Under the pieces are notes generated by a model. That model did no database searches and was not told where the DNA came from. It was given only the letters and a program-made list of their open reading frames with translations. Shown here piece by piece: positions 35,300-45,972 of a stretch of 60,000 bases of DNA. A program made the translations under genes and the position numbers. Position 1 is the first letter of the stretch. Every line of letters starts with the position of its first letter. The stretch covers positions 28,744,283 to 28,804,282 of the forward strand of contig OU612066.1 in assembly GCA_914767715.1 (NCBI GenBank), given 5' to 3'. Source of the DNA: Membranipora membranacea (taxonomy: Eukaryota; Bryozoa; Gymnolaemata; Cheilostomatida; Membraniporidae).

Positions 35300-35911
35300 T
35301 CATGGTTATAATTGAGCTACAAGGCAGAACAGACCATCAAAATGATCTCCACAAGCTACTGAATCTATAGCAATTTTTAAACTCAAAATCCCATCGAAAT
35401 TGATAAGGAAATAAACTTTAAAACAGGTCTGAAACTGCAAAAAAAAAGTGTAGCTTCGAGTCTAAGCACCGTTTTCAGTAGCTTGCTTTTTAGATAATAT
35501 TTGAGCTACAAAGCTAAACAGACTATTAAAAGGATCACCAGAAGCTGCTGAATTGAGAGCAATTTTCAAACTCAAAATTCCAACAAAATTGTTTGAGAAA
35601 TAAGGATTTAATCAGGACTGAAACTGCAAAACAAATTATAGCTTTAAGTTTTCAATAGCTTGGTTTTTTGATAATATTTGAGCTATGAAGCTAAACAGAC
35701 TATCAAAATGGTCACCAGAAACTGCTGAGTCTATTGCAATTTTCAAACTTAAATTCCGATCGAAGTTAATTGAGTTATCAACATTTAACCAGAGCCGGGA
35801 CAGGTAAATCAATGATAGCCATCAGTAAAAATCACCCTCCAGTGATGTCGCATCACCATAATTAAGTGCCTCACTTCAGCTATATACAGTGTCCTGTCTA
35901 GGTTTATTATT
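35300..35911 (-). repeat. Repeat X, copy 2 (partial, inverted)
   Basis: It carries the same 189-bp units (landmarks CAATAGCTTGCTTTTTxGATA and CTGCTGAxTCTATxGCAATTTT) on the minus strand and ends at CAGTGTCCTGTCTAGG and TTTATTATTAA like copies 1 and 3. Only the tandem-unit half is present. Confidence 0.65.
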
Positions 35912-35929
35912 AAGTCTATGGTATTCATC

Positions 35930-38115
35930 AAGACAGAAGTGCTACATTTTCCTGTCATAGTCTCAACAGCCAACTTCGGGTAGTGTGGTTAACCTGACTT
36001 TGTTAGCTTATTTATTCCTGAAAAGGAGCATTTAGGATACATCTATAAATCAATTAGATAAATAAGAGACAGTTTACAACCGAGTTGACTCTAGGAATAA
36101 GAAGTGAGTTCTATCCCCTCAGTTGTCAGGAAGAAAACATCATTCAATTCTATTTTGACATAACAATATAATATAGTATAATATAATGTATTTGCATAAT
36201 GTCGAATCTTTGATATCTGGAATTTTGAATAATGGTTACTATGGTCCTGAAGGGCAAATAATATTTTGTATGAACAGTCTGATAAGCTTCGCATGTTTCC
36301 TATCACTTTTGAGGTAGAGGAAATCTCTCAGTCCCTGTTGTACAACTACAACTTTACTTAGTTGACGGTGTTAAACTTAAAAAACAGGACCAGATCCGTT
36401 ACCCATCACAACTATCTGGACATCCAATGGAAGCTTACACAAAAATGGTCGGCCAAAAGTGACTGCAACTGTAAACGATGTACAAGTCAATGGCATGAGA
36501 ATATTTTACTTTCTTCAGTAGCGTACTGCAAAATATCACTGAATTCTGCCCATAAGCACAAACATGATCATTGTATCTTTTTTTTCTTGATATGATATCC
36601 GTTGAAATTATCCCACTGCCGAGATGCCAATGCCAATGATCAAGCACATCTTATGACAATGGCTTGACAAGATTGAAGTTGCTCCCAGTTGTTTTCTCAT
36701 AAGTGTTTTTTTACGCACAAATTCGCTTTTTTGTGACTAATATCGCAATCAGTTTGCAAACTGTGTGTCGTAAAAATATTAAAATTGATGCTAGGAGATT
36801 ATCGACAGAAATCAAAGGAGACGATTTTATTCCACCTACAATTTTACTGTTCTAGGGATAACTTTAAACGTCATGTGACATCGAGAGCTTCCCGATGGTA
36901 TGTAAAACCATATATGATTACTCGAAAAAAAAACTTGCCGTTACTATACCTTAATCAAGAAGATTACCCATTATTCAATGCTAAAAAGGCCACCAGTGAC
37001 AATAAAGTGCTCAAAAATCCTACCTAAAGGCAACCAGGGTTTCAAACATGTTCTCATCAATTGATAAGATATTGCACCTTATGCATAGGGAGAAAGACCG
37101 AATCAAAGTCGGATGTTTATTCTGTGAGAACTCTTCTTTAACATTTTACCATCAGGTGCATGCTAAATTGCTGCTCAAACTCATCTAATATGGAACGACA
37201 AAGAGCAGTTCCCTGTTCCCATTATATTTAGCCTGTGCTTTATCATTATTACAGCAATATCTTTGAACCTCCTCTAAACTGAAGAGTAACTCAGCTAAGA
37301 GTTAGCATCTACTTTGAGTTTTGCATTGTGTCATGCACAAAGCTGATGCTGCATAGCACATTCTTAACTACCCATTTATGCATTGCTGCGAAACCCTTGT
37401 TGCCCTTTAGTTATTGCCCATATTCATGACACAACAAAATCTGGTTTTGCATGTTTGTTTGCAAGTTGATGTGGTGGTCACTTTAACATCTTACAACATA
37501 TTACTTCATATTGCATTGAAAGCACTTGCAATGATAGGTTGATAATGTTTAAATTATTTGATGACAAATTTTATAAATGATGAAAATGATGAAAATGATC
37601 TTATCAGCAGGCTGGAACCAATATTATTTTTACTATAGTAGTGATTTCAATTTCATCCTGAATTAAACGTCTTCTTGAAAACTTTGACATAGAAAAACTG
37701 CAAATCTTACACTCCGTGACTTACTATTATGTTAATTCAAATATCTGAATCTTGGAATTATTATAATTTCTATTGTAAATTGTGGTGGAACCGGATATAA
37801 GCATAAGGGATCTAGACAGCAAGTGAAAGAGATAAGCAATGGACGCAGACTCCGACTATATCCGAATGCGCAAGAGAGAGGGGATTAGAATAAGCGCGGA
37901 CTAAGAGAGAAGCGGCTAGAGAGAGACACTTACTAACTTACATGCATAACTAGGGAGCTAGTAACACTCATACATCAATACATGTAAGCTGAATACACGA
38001 CTTAAATGTAACGATTTTCAACTTTGTTCACCTCCAATTTCTTTTCTAGAGGTAACTTGTACACCTTTTAAACATAATCATCGTCAGTAGCTTATACTGC
38101 ATAATCAGATTATGT
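35930..38115 (-). repeat. Duplicon C extension, homologous to 11560-13170
   Basis: Inverted homology to the far flank of otopetrin A, with landmarks ATCGAGAGCTTCCCG, GGTATAGTAACGGCAA and its complement, and the CAACTGAGTTGxCTCTAGGAAT piece. A stretch at about 37780-38040 has no counterpart in copy A. No coding exon was found. Confidence 0.55.
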
Positions 38116-39738
38116 GCTCATCCTTGTAGTCGAACCCTAGCATACATTAATTTTTGTAGCTTGATGCTGATCCTTTCGTAATTCTTCTACATCCTGTCTG
38201 TTTTCCAAAAAAAAATCGACTGCGAATTCCCGGATAGAGTGATTGATATGAGTTATATATAGGAAACATTATAAAATCACTTTCTATTCCTAGTTCAGGG
38301 CATCACTATGTCAAAGGTGACACTATTTACATTCTCATTTATATCACCTTATCTTCATTATTCATAGACACTGTACATCATGTCACAATTTATATAGCCA
38401 ATAATCACCATGACATTAAAATGAAATATTGTTTGTGTGATAACTTGTAGAATGTTCACTCTCTGCCAAAAAAGATAATAAAGAGGTAAATCAAATGTAT
38501 GTTCATGGTGCAAGGAGTAACAAGATGTTACTCTTTGGTTAAAGTTAAAGTTAATGTCAAGGGCTATGAATCTACAAAGGTAGCTTGTTCAGCCACCGAA
38601 CTCAATTACTGAAGATATAGTTGTCCAAAGCTACGGATCAGGGCTTGGCATTGGCGTTAACAAGAAAAATAGATTTGCAAAATTTTTTTCTAATTTCTTA
38701 AAAAGATGTTTATTTAAATATTGTTTTGAAAATCTGTGACAAATAGAGAGAGTGCATCAAACCAAGAATTTATTGCCTTTTTATTTATTTAACCATAAAG
38801 AGACTCTCCTCTTAGAAAGTTGAATTTAACCCTGGATCAGTAACCTTAACCCAAGATCTTTTCTACCCCAGACTTTTACTTGCAAACCCGAGTTCCAAAC
38901 AGGTGTCGTTTTCACTGAACAGCTCAAAACGCCCCTTGCTCCTGTTAAGTATTTCTGCTGCCTTACCGATCTAATTTTTCCAATCAACTTCGTACAATTT
39001 TTCTTATCAATGGGTTGTCATATACAGCGTTAGAATTTAGGGGGGACGCAAGGGGATGGTGTCCCCCTTCCTACTTTGTCTAGGGGGATGCATCCTCCCT
39101 ATATAACCATGACAAGGGCAATAGGCCGTTGATTCGCAGGCTTGAGCCCATTATTTAAAAACTGCTTCGGTGATGTTAGTAAAATTGATGCATTTACATT
39201 TGTAATCACCACAGGGCTCCGGCATCCCCCTACCTCATATTTTCTAACACTGATAAAGCAGATGTTATAAATCTTAATCAGAGAATGTGCGCAAGAGCTG
39301 AGAGATTCAATCACATCCATGATGCATGTCAACAAAAATGTTGCACAACAGGATTAACCAACTTGATGTCGTAGTTGTACACACATAATATATCCTTGTA
39401 ATTTAACAGGAACTGAAAGAGTTCCCCTGCCACAAAAGTGATAAAGAATTTAAGATACACACCAAGCGGTTATTTATAATTTATAGATTGAACCACAAAA
39501 TATCAGAATTGACGACGTTTTTTGTAGTCCCATGACAGGAGTGACATGACAAAAATGACTTGATAGGAATGACATGACAGGATGGTATGGTATCATGACA
39601 GGTAGGTATTTCAGAAGAATATGATTGATTATGAACAATTGTTTATATTGGTTTGTGTATAATTTGCATTTCCATACACCAGGATATAAGTGCTTTGATA
39701 TCAAATCATGACATCTAAGATGAATGAGTTGAGCTTGG

Positions 39739-39746
39739 TATATAAG
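39739..39746 (+). promoter_or_regulatory. TATA box of peptide gene copy C
   Basis: TATATAAG lies about 57 bases before the end of non-coding exon 1 (39803). Confidence 0.6.
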
Positions 39747-39769
39747 CCTCAGCATTTCTTCTGACTGTC

Positions 39770-41030
39770 ATAATTTCTTGGACAAGATCAAACGGAACAA
39801 AAGGTGACTGCAAGCTTTAGACTAAGTGTAATTTATGTAAAAATGAGGAGAGCATGGAAAGAGTCATTTTTGGATGAGCCTTGAGCATTGATACCCTATC
39901 TAATATGGGAATGGTGGAGACTGTCAACTTTGTTATATCTATCCGTTTGAATAATTTAGGAAACGACCCTAGCTAGTCGAACTAGTTTGCATGATGTGCA
40001 TCATGACCAGGATTTCATAAGTTATAACACCATTACGCACTGTGATCAATATCATATATGAGACTTGTGAATTTACTCCAAAGTTATCAGATTTATATAC
40101 AGTGCCCCTCTCTCCATATGTGGCGATTGATAGGTTCCTCGAATAATGATGCAATGCTTTTCTCCTATTTGCAGAAATGAATATCGTCATTCCCATCACC
40201 CTGATGATAGCTGCCCTTGGTGAGTAACTTGTGATGCCATAATTTTCTTATTAACATACAATTGGGCTTATGTTCTACAAGTAACTCAAGATATTGCATA
40301 ATTAATGTTCCTTTAGCGCTCTTCACACTAAACCGATTGTTATTTATGTTATGTTATGTATCACCTTTATTACTGATCGAAACTCCCGAGAGCACATAAG
40401 ATCATGTTAATAGTATTATTGGAGATGCAAAAGTTTGATTATGCAAGGTATACAATATTTGAATGTATGATACATTGATACATGTACATAAGTCAAGATG
40501 TGTACTCAAAATAATGTTGAAAAATATTGAATCATATTAAAAATTACGAAAATCTCTTATTTCACTGGACTGCTAGTTGTACATTTATTATTGTTTAGGC
40601 ATAAATCTTGGGGTTGCTCAACAAAATTGCAGTCCTGCAACTCCAGGATGTTGTTGGTGGTGCAGAAAGAGGTAATGGAGGAAACATTCATTGTGAGTAC
40701 CCTCTTTCTCAAAAATTATGATTTACAATATTGTAAGCACTTGAACCAGGTACATTGGGTATGACCAGAATTTTCGCCATAACTGCTGAATGGTTGGTTA
40801 TTATTGATCACTTGTGATGTCTTAGATAATTGTAACAAACAGGAAATCCAAATGATGACGATTTTGTTAGACTTGTATTAGATCTTGTATTTGGATTTCT
40901 TTTTTTTTGTTTCAGACTGACTTGACTATTTAGCAGAAACAGATGATGCTTTTGACACAATAAGAACTTAAACAACTTTATCAATAAATGATTTCCTATT
41001 TGATATAAACCAGCAATAAAAAGTCAAATA
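39770..41030 (+). CDS. Cysteine-rich secreted-peptide gene, copy C
   Basis: Exon 1 is non-coding and ends at 39803. Its donor is GTGACT, a +5 G-to-C change from the GTGAGT of A and B. Exon 2 is 40175-40219 (ATG at 40177; acceptor TTTGCAG; donor GTGAGT) and encodes a hydrophobic signal sequence. Exon 3 is 40599-40692 (acceptor TTGTTTAG; stop TAA 40673-40675; donor GTGAGT) and gives the CCWWCRKR-ending cysteine-rich part. Exon 4 starts at 40916 after a strong pyrimidine tract and TTTCAG, and AATAAA occurs at 40983 and 41015. The coding exons match copy B, as expected for inverted-repeat arms. A 39-residue precursor is predicted, with cleavage likely near LGVAQ. Read-through of exon 3 with the alternative donor AG|GTAATG would change only the last residues. 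Confidence 0.6.
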
Positions 41031-41186
41031 ACAAGTAAATATGCCATTACAAATATTTTTATTGGGTTCCCAGTTTATTTTGAAGAATTAATTTTTTCAA
41101 CATAAAGCGACTCATTATTAAATGTGAACAGTTAATGAGGCTTAAAATCATCAGCTCATTCCAATCCGACCTAGCATGTGCCATCC

Positions 41187-41527
41187 TAAAGGCCTTGCTA
41201 CATGAGCCCACGAAATGCGTGGAATTGTCTTCCCACGCGTGGTGGGTGTGGCTTCATAGGCTAAACACACCCCCTTGTGACAACATTGCTAAGTGAGTGA
41301 CCAATGAGCCATGACCAATGAGTAAGGAGTAATGACCAATTAAATACGCTCTATTGTACCAACTGGCCAATGACAGAAGCGTAGGTTCACACCGTGGTTA
41401 ACAACACGAACACGCTGGTCTTTGAAAATACGCATCGTTAGCATGCCAAATGGCGTGGTATGGCATGAACAACGCGTGGAATTGCCTCCCTACGCGATTT
41501 CGTGGGCCTATCTAGCTACACCTTAAA
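41187..41527. mobile_element. MITE with imperfect TIRs (right arm)
   Basis: Inverted counterpart of 28921-29247, with the same TIRs and interior. It carries a short extra ATGACCAATGAG-type duplication near 41308-41325. Confidence 0.65.
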
Positions 41528-41720
41528 GGTATTTCCAAGGCACCTCAATGAAGTCACAACTGTTCCATCCGGGCTCTTAACGGAATCATCTAATCTTTGT
41601 CAAAAATATTGCCATGAACTTTCGTTTCATACATTATTCCTCACAAATTGTTTTGCCTTGTTGTCTTTCTTTGATTATGTTCTTACACTTCACTAAAAAA
41701 GGTTCTAATCGAATACCCAC

Positions 41721-41984
41721 CTGTAGGAGAATGCAGAGTGATTTGAATACGCTTAATGAGTTAAACATCATATTCAAATGACAACTTCTTTTGGTTAGAT
41801 CTTGTGGGATGTTTGAATTGTAAGTCATTTACATTTATGATGAGCATTCGATATGTGTAGAAACTTTTAAAAATGGTCAGAATAGTTTCACCAAATCCGA
41901 ACGCATATAGGCCGATGTACTCAACTAGGTAATGGAGATGACCTGTGTCCGTTCTATGTCTGAAATGCTGCAGTTTGATAAATC
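41721..41984 (-). pseudogene. Otopetrin pseudogene C (exon 2 only)
   Basis: Mirror copy of the B pseudogene: same length, same acceptor and GTGGGT donor, and the same two-base deletion leading to a stop after SFEYDV. The damage therefore predates the inverted duplication. All other otopetrin exons are absent. Confidence 0.85.
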
Positions 41985-41989
41985 CTGAA

Positions 41990-44080
41990 TAAAAAAACTG
42001 ATCGTTGATCATTGGTGCCCAAAACCAATGGTGTATATTGTGGGGGCAACACGCCTCATCACAAATTTGTACAGCAAAACCTGTATGCAGAGTAAGAGAT
42101 AAATATAGCAAAAGAATCTAGCCAATTAAAAAATAAAAGGCCTCAAAATGTTGCAAGGATTTGTGTACTTCCTTTGGTATTTTACAACTGTTGCGGAATT
42201 TGAGCTCAAAATCAACCCTTGCCATCCAGTTTAGTTATGTACTGTTGCCAAAGGTATATTGATGAATTTTTGCACCTGGACTAACCTCAACAAGCAATGA
42301 TCTTAATGACCTGGTGGTCTCATTCTGATGTAAATAGTGTAATTGATTAGAATAATCTTCAACAGGGAAGTATTTTCATCGATAGATATTCTTCAGATAA
42401 CCTTAATTTATCAATTTCCATAACATGCACAGCTTCACAATACCCTACTGGTATAAAACGAGTAACCAATGTGTTGGCTGTGATTGGCTGGTGGGTGGGA
42501 AAGAGCCAATGGTACTAATGGTACGTTCCTGAAAGTACCTATATATAATATAGTGAGTGTTAAATAATTCAGTTTCACTTTAATTATGCCTCAATAGGTG
42601 CTCTTCGTGACCTGGCATTGACTCTTTTTCCCACCAACAGCTAATCATATCAGAGCCAAAACACTGGCTAGATAACGAGGCAAATGAATCACTTGTATCA
42701 ATATGCGGGGACGTAGTCCTACCTGTTTGTCGAGAGAGCAAATACAAAAACCGTCAATAACAGCAAATGTTTGTTGCAATGCAGAAGTAAAAATCAAACA
42801 AATGATATACTTATCATTATCATTTCCTATCCTTCGGAGGTTGAGACACTAATGATGTTGATTTTTTTTAAAAAGAAAATCAAACTTTCCTCAAGTTTTT
42901 TTAGACTGAAATCAATCCAAAACAAAGTATCAGGTATTCCATCGCAATACCAGATTTCAGGGTTGTCTAGCCTTCTACAGAGCTATGACAATTGACAACT
43001 CCGACATGGGTTACCACGTTTGTTTACCGCAAAGAAATCATGTGACCACTGCCTATTGAATTGTGGAAATTCTAAAATCACCAGTCCTTTGATTGATTGC
43101 CCTGTTGAATATAAACCTCGAAACCAGGATTGAATGATGAATTAAAAAATACAGAGATTTTTACACCTTTTTTCTTGAGCAATGTGACAAGGCTCAGTTA
43201 TTTAATAATACAGTGCTGTGTTATAACTTGTAAAATTTACTTACTTTAGCCTGGCCGTTGAGCCTCATATTTTGTAGTTATCTTATCTTGGCTCATACAT
43301 CATCTAGTACCACAGCGCACCTTTATAGCGAGTTATGCTAATTTATCAATCTCGTCTGTTCGCGGGTATTTCTTGTTCCTAATATTCTAAATAACTGAAG
43401 AGAAAAGTCGTCTTTTCGCAATCCTACTTTCCCGCCCCAAAGTTCTACCTTATGTTACTGTATTTTTCAGATTGTGAAAGATGACTAGGATGCATATGTG
43501 GCTGGTGCTAAATTTTCCGCCATTTCTAAGGTATCGAGGCCAAGTTTTCACTTATAAAGTTCATGCCCTGCCCATGCTGTTCTCCAGCAACTTACTGTAC
43601 TTACTTAAACATCTTATTTCTAACTTATCGGGGGTTAACCAGAAAATGACGTATTAGCCGCCCCCTCCTATAGGGGAACCCCTAGCAATCTTGTTAATCA
43701 TTGAGGTACGAAAAACGATAGTGCTCAGACAGAGTGGCATTACATTATCAACAATTTTGAAAATGAGTGTTTGATGATGTAATGCCATAATTCAACAATA
43801 TATGCAAAGACGTGATTACCACTGCCTTTTCTTGTGAGTATACGCCTTCTTTGCTGATTTTTCATGAATCTTTTAAATTTACAAAAATAACCATAAGTGT
43901 TCATCAAGACAGAATTATTTCTTAGTTTTCTTACCTAGCTGATGACTACCCTCGAATTACTCTGCTGGCTGGTCATGCAGGTGTGAGATCTCAAGTTCTC
44001 ACAGCTCAGGAGATTACGGATAAAGAGAATGGAGCCAAGAGGATGGGAGCAGGTGATACCAGACGGCGCCTACCACTTCA
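41990..44080. other. Right-arm flank: relic otopetrin upstream region and empty LINE site
   Basis: This is the mirror of 28330-27354 and 23070-22090. The LINE-free target is at about 43090-43110. No gene was seen. Confidence 0.5.
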
Positions 44081-44084
44081 AATA

Positions 44085-44475
44085 ATATATATAATTAAAA
44101 CCTTTTTATCAGACATAAATTAAAGTCCAATCTCCGTCTTTTTGGAGGGTTCAAACGCAAGCATTTAAATATTATATATAATTAAACCCTTTTTATCAGG
44201 CATAAATTAAAGTCCAATCTCCGTCTTTTTGGAGAGTTCAAACGCAAGCATTTAAATAATATATATAATTAAAACCTTTTTATCAGACATAAATTAAAGT
44301 CCAATCTCCGTCTTTTTGGAGGGATCAAACGCAAGCATTTAAATAATATATAATTAAAACCTTTTTATCAGACATAAATTAAAGTCCAATCTCTGTCTTT
44401 TTGGAGGGTTCAAACGCAAGCATTTAAATGATATATATAATTATAACCTTTTTATCAGACAAAAAACCTAAATAA
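44085..44475. repeat. 86-bp tandem array, four units plus a partial
   Basis: The landmark CCAATCTCYGTCTTTTTGGA is repeated at about 44130, 44216, 44303 and 44388. It has one more unit than the left arm. Confidence 0.85.
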
Positions 44476-44559
44476 AATCTCTGCTTTTGTCAAGAGGATG
44501 AGCAAATGCAACCTCCGGTTTTTTGGCCATGTTCACCCGCCGTGATGAACCCCGGTGCA

Positions 44560-44567
44560 TATAAAAA
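44560..44567 (+). promoter_or_regulatory. TATA box in a CCCCGGT inverted repeat (right arm)
   Basis: TATAAAAA lies between CCCCGGT and ACCGGGG arms, about 85 bp downstream of the tandem array. A possible non-coding exon ends near 44742 (GAAACTTTGAAG|GTATGA). The short frame that follows is open in the left arm but broken by TAA in the right, so a protein product is unlikely. Confidence 0.35.
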
Positions 44568-44920
44568 CCGGGGGAACATCAAGGCAGGGCAGTTCTTTTT
44601 GGAGAGCCCTCAGCAGCATATTACTCTGCAATATTTTGGTATTAATTTTTAATTTTGAGCGCATTACTATATTGGAGCGTACTACGACTTACTGTTTTGG
44701 AGTTGACCTATTCTGACCTTTTACACAGGAAACTTTGAAGGTATGATAGAGCGTGGTTTATATTTTACGATGACTGTTTAAACTTATTTCCACCATTAAT
44801 CAAAATAAAGACTTATTTTAATGTCGAAAGGCATCTCAACTATGAGTCATTAGTAAATTGAATTACCTGTAACAAAATTCTAAAGAACAATGTTGTAGAT
44901 AAATTTGATTAGGTAAACAA

Positions 44921-45353
44921 TGTGATGATGTAGTTGAATCACAATTTTTGTTGCTGACCAGTAATTTGAATCAAACACCTCACTTAATGCCCTGTGTATT
45001 GATTGCAGATTGTTAGAGTTACCTGAGCTTATTAGTTAATAATGTTGATTTTGCGTGTTTGATAATTGTGTGGATTTACATTTAGCAGACATATTATGTA
45101 ATAATTTTTCAGTTAACCTAGATTGTGCAGGCACTGAGTCTGCCTTGTTTTATGAACTGAGAGCAGAGCAGTGTTCGACTTGAGAGAGAGTGGACCTGCG
45201 GCAGCTTAATAAAGAGAACTTTTAACCTTATAACTATCACAGTGAATATGTAGACAACAATATATAAACGTTTTTAAGACTTTCACCATGAACCTCCCTG
45301 CCTAAGACGGTGCGCCCAGCGCGACAGTTCAACATTTAGTTGTTACATCCCCA
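44921..45353. mobile_element. 433-bp insertion, TG...CA ends, 7-bp TSD (solo-LTR-like)
   Basis: The insertion is absent from the matching place in the left arm (near 21337). It begins TGTGATGATG, ends CATCCCCA, and has perfect TAAACAA duplications at 44914-44920 and 45354-45360. The empty allele has one TAAACAA. It contains AATAAA near 45210. TG...CA ends suggest a solo LTR, but a 7-bp duplication is longer than the usual 4-6 bp, so a non-autonomous DNA element is the alternative. Confidence 0.75.
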
Positions 45354-45366
45354 TAAACAAAACACT

Positions 45367-45420
45367 TTTTGTATGGAGTTGCCTTCTTCCTCAACAGGAA
45401 GAAGTTAACTCCATACAAAA
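45367..45420. repeat. 25-bp hairpin (right arm)
   Basis: Arms at 45367-45391 and 45396-45420 pair with two mismatches around a CAAC loop. It is conserved with 21270-21323. Confidence 0.8.
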
Positions 45421-45519
45421 TAAACATGAGCAAAATGAATAAAATAGTGGTGTCTGTTCTGCTCGGGTATTCGGACCCAGTGGTGTATATTAACAATCAC
45501 GGCCCACAGATTTCTGTGA

Positions 45520-45612
45520 ATGGCTGAATAGCTCAGTGTGTAGAGCGTCTGCCAAATAATCACTTTTAAAAAGATTGTTGTGGGTTCGAATCCCATCAAG
45601 GTCAGTTTTTTT
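45520..45612 (+). other. tRNA-like element with T8 stop, right-arm copy
   Basis: An A box TAGCTCAGTGTGTAGAGCG and a B box GGTTCGAATCCC are followed by TTTTTTTT at 45605-45612, a Pol III terminator. The over-long anticodon region and unpaired acceptor argue against a tRNA. Confidence 0.55.
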
Positions 45613-45761
45613 TCAAATGGGTGCTTTATAACTGGAGCATTTTTACCGTAATCTTCTACTGCTATTGAGTTGTTTTCTGAAAGTACCCAACAGCTCAGTG
45701 AGCTATTGAAATACCTCTCTGCTTGCTCTATTTTGCTACCGATATGCAAAAATTTCCGTGG

Positions 45762-45808
45762 TGGGAGGGCGCTTAAGCGCCCCTCCCCGCCACGCCTACG
45801 GCGTGTGG
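45762..45808. mobile_element. 47-bp GC-rich palindromic insertion
   Basis: It is present only in the right arm: the left arm reads CCGTGGATCGGG straight through, whereas here GTGG is duplicated around an insert holding two hairpins (GAGGGCGCTTAAGCGCCCC, and CACGCCTACGGCGTG). Its GC content is far above its surroundings. Confidence 0.75.
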
Positions 45809-45972
45809 ATCGGGCTAGGTGTAATCATCCTGTAAAAACACTTGTTGACAGCTTACTCTGGATTCAACCATTTATTTGGTGTATCATGCTCCTATTTAAA
45901 CAGAATGGGTACTTCTTTAGCTTCAATGCCAGCGCAAAATTAACTCTGAAATCAACCATGTTTAACCCTTAA

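Noticed and set aside
45520-45612. Functional tRNA gene
   Set aside because: The acceptor stem does not pair and the anticodon region is far too long.
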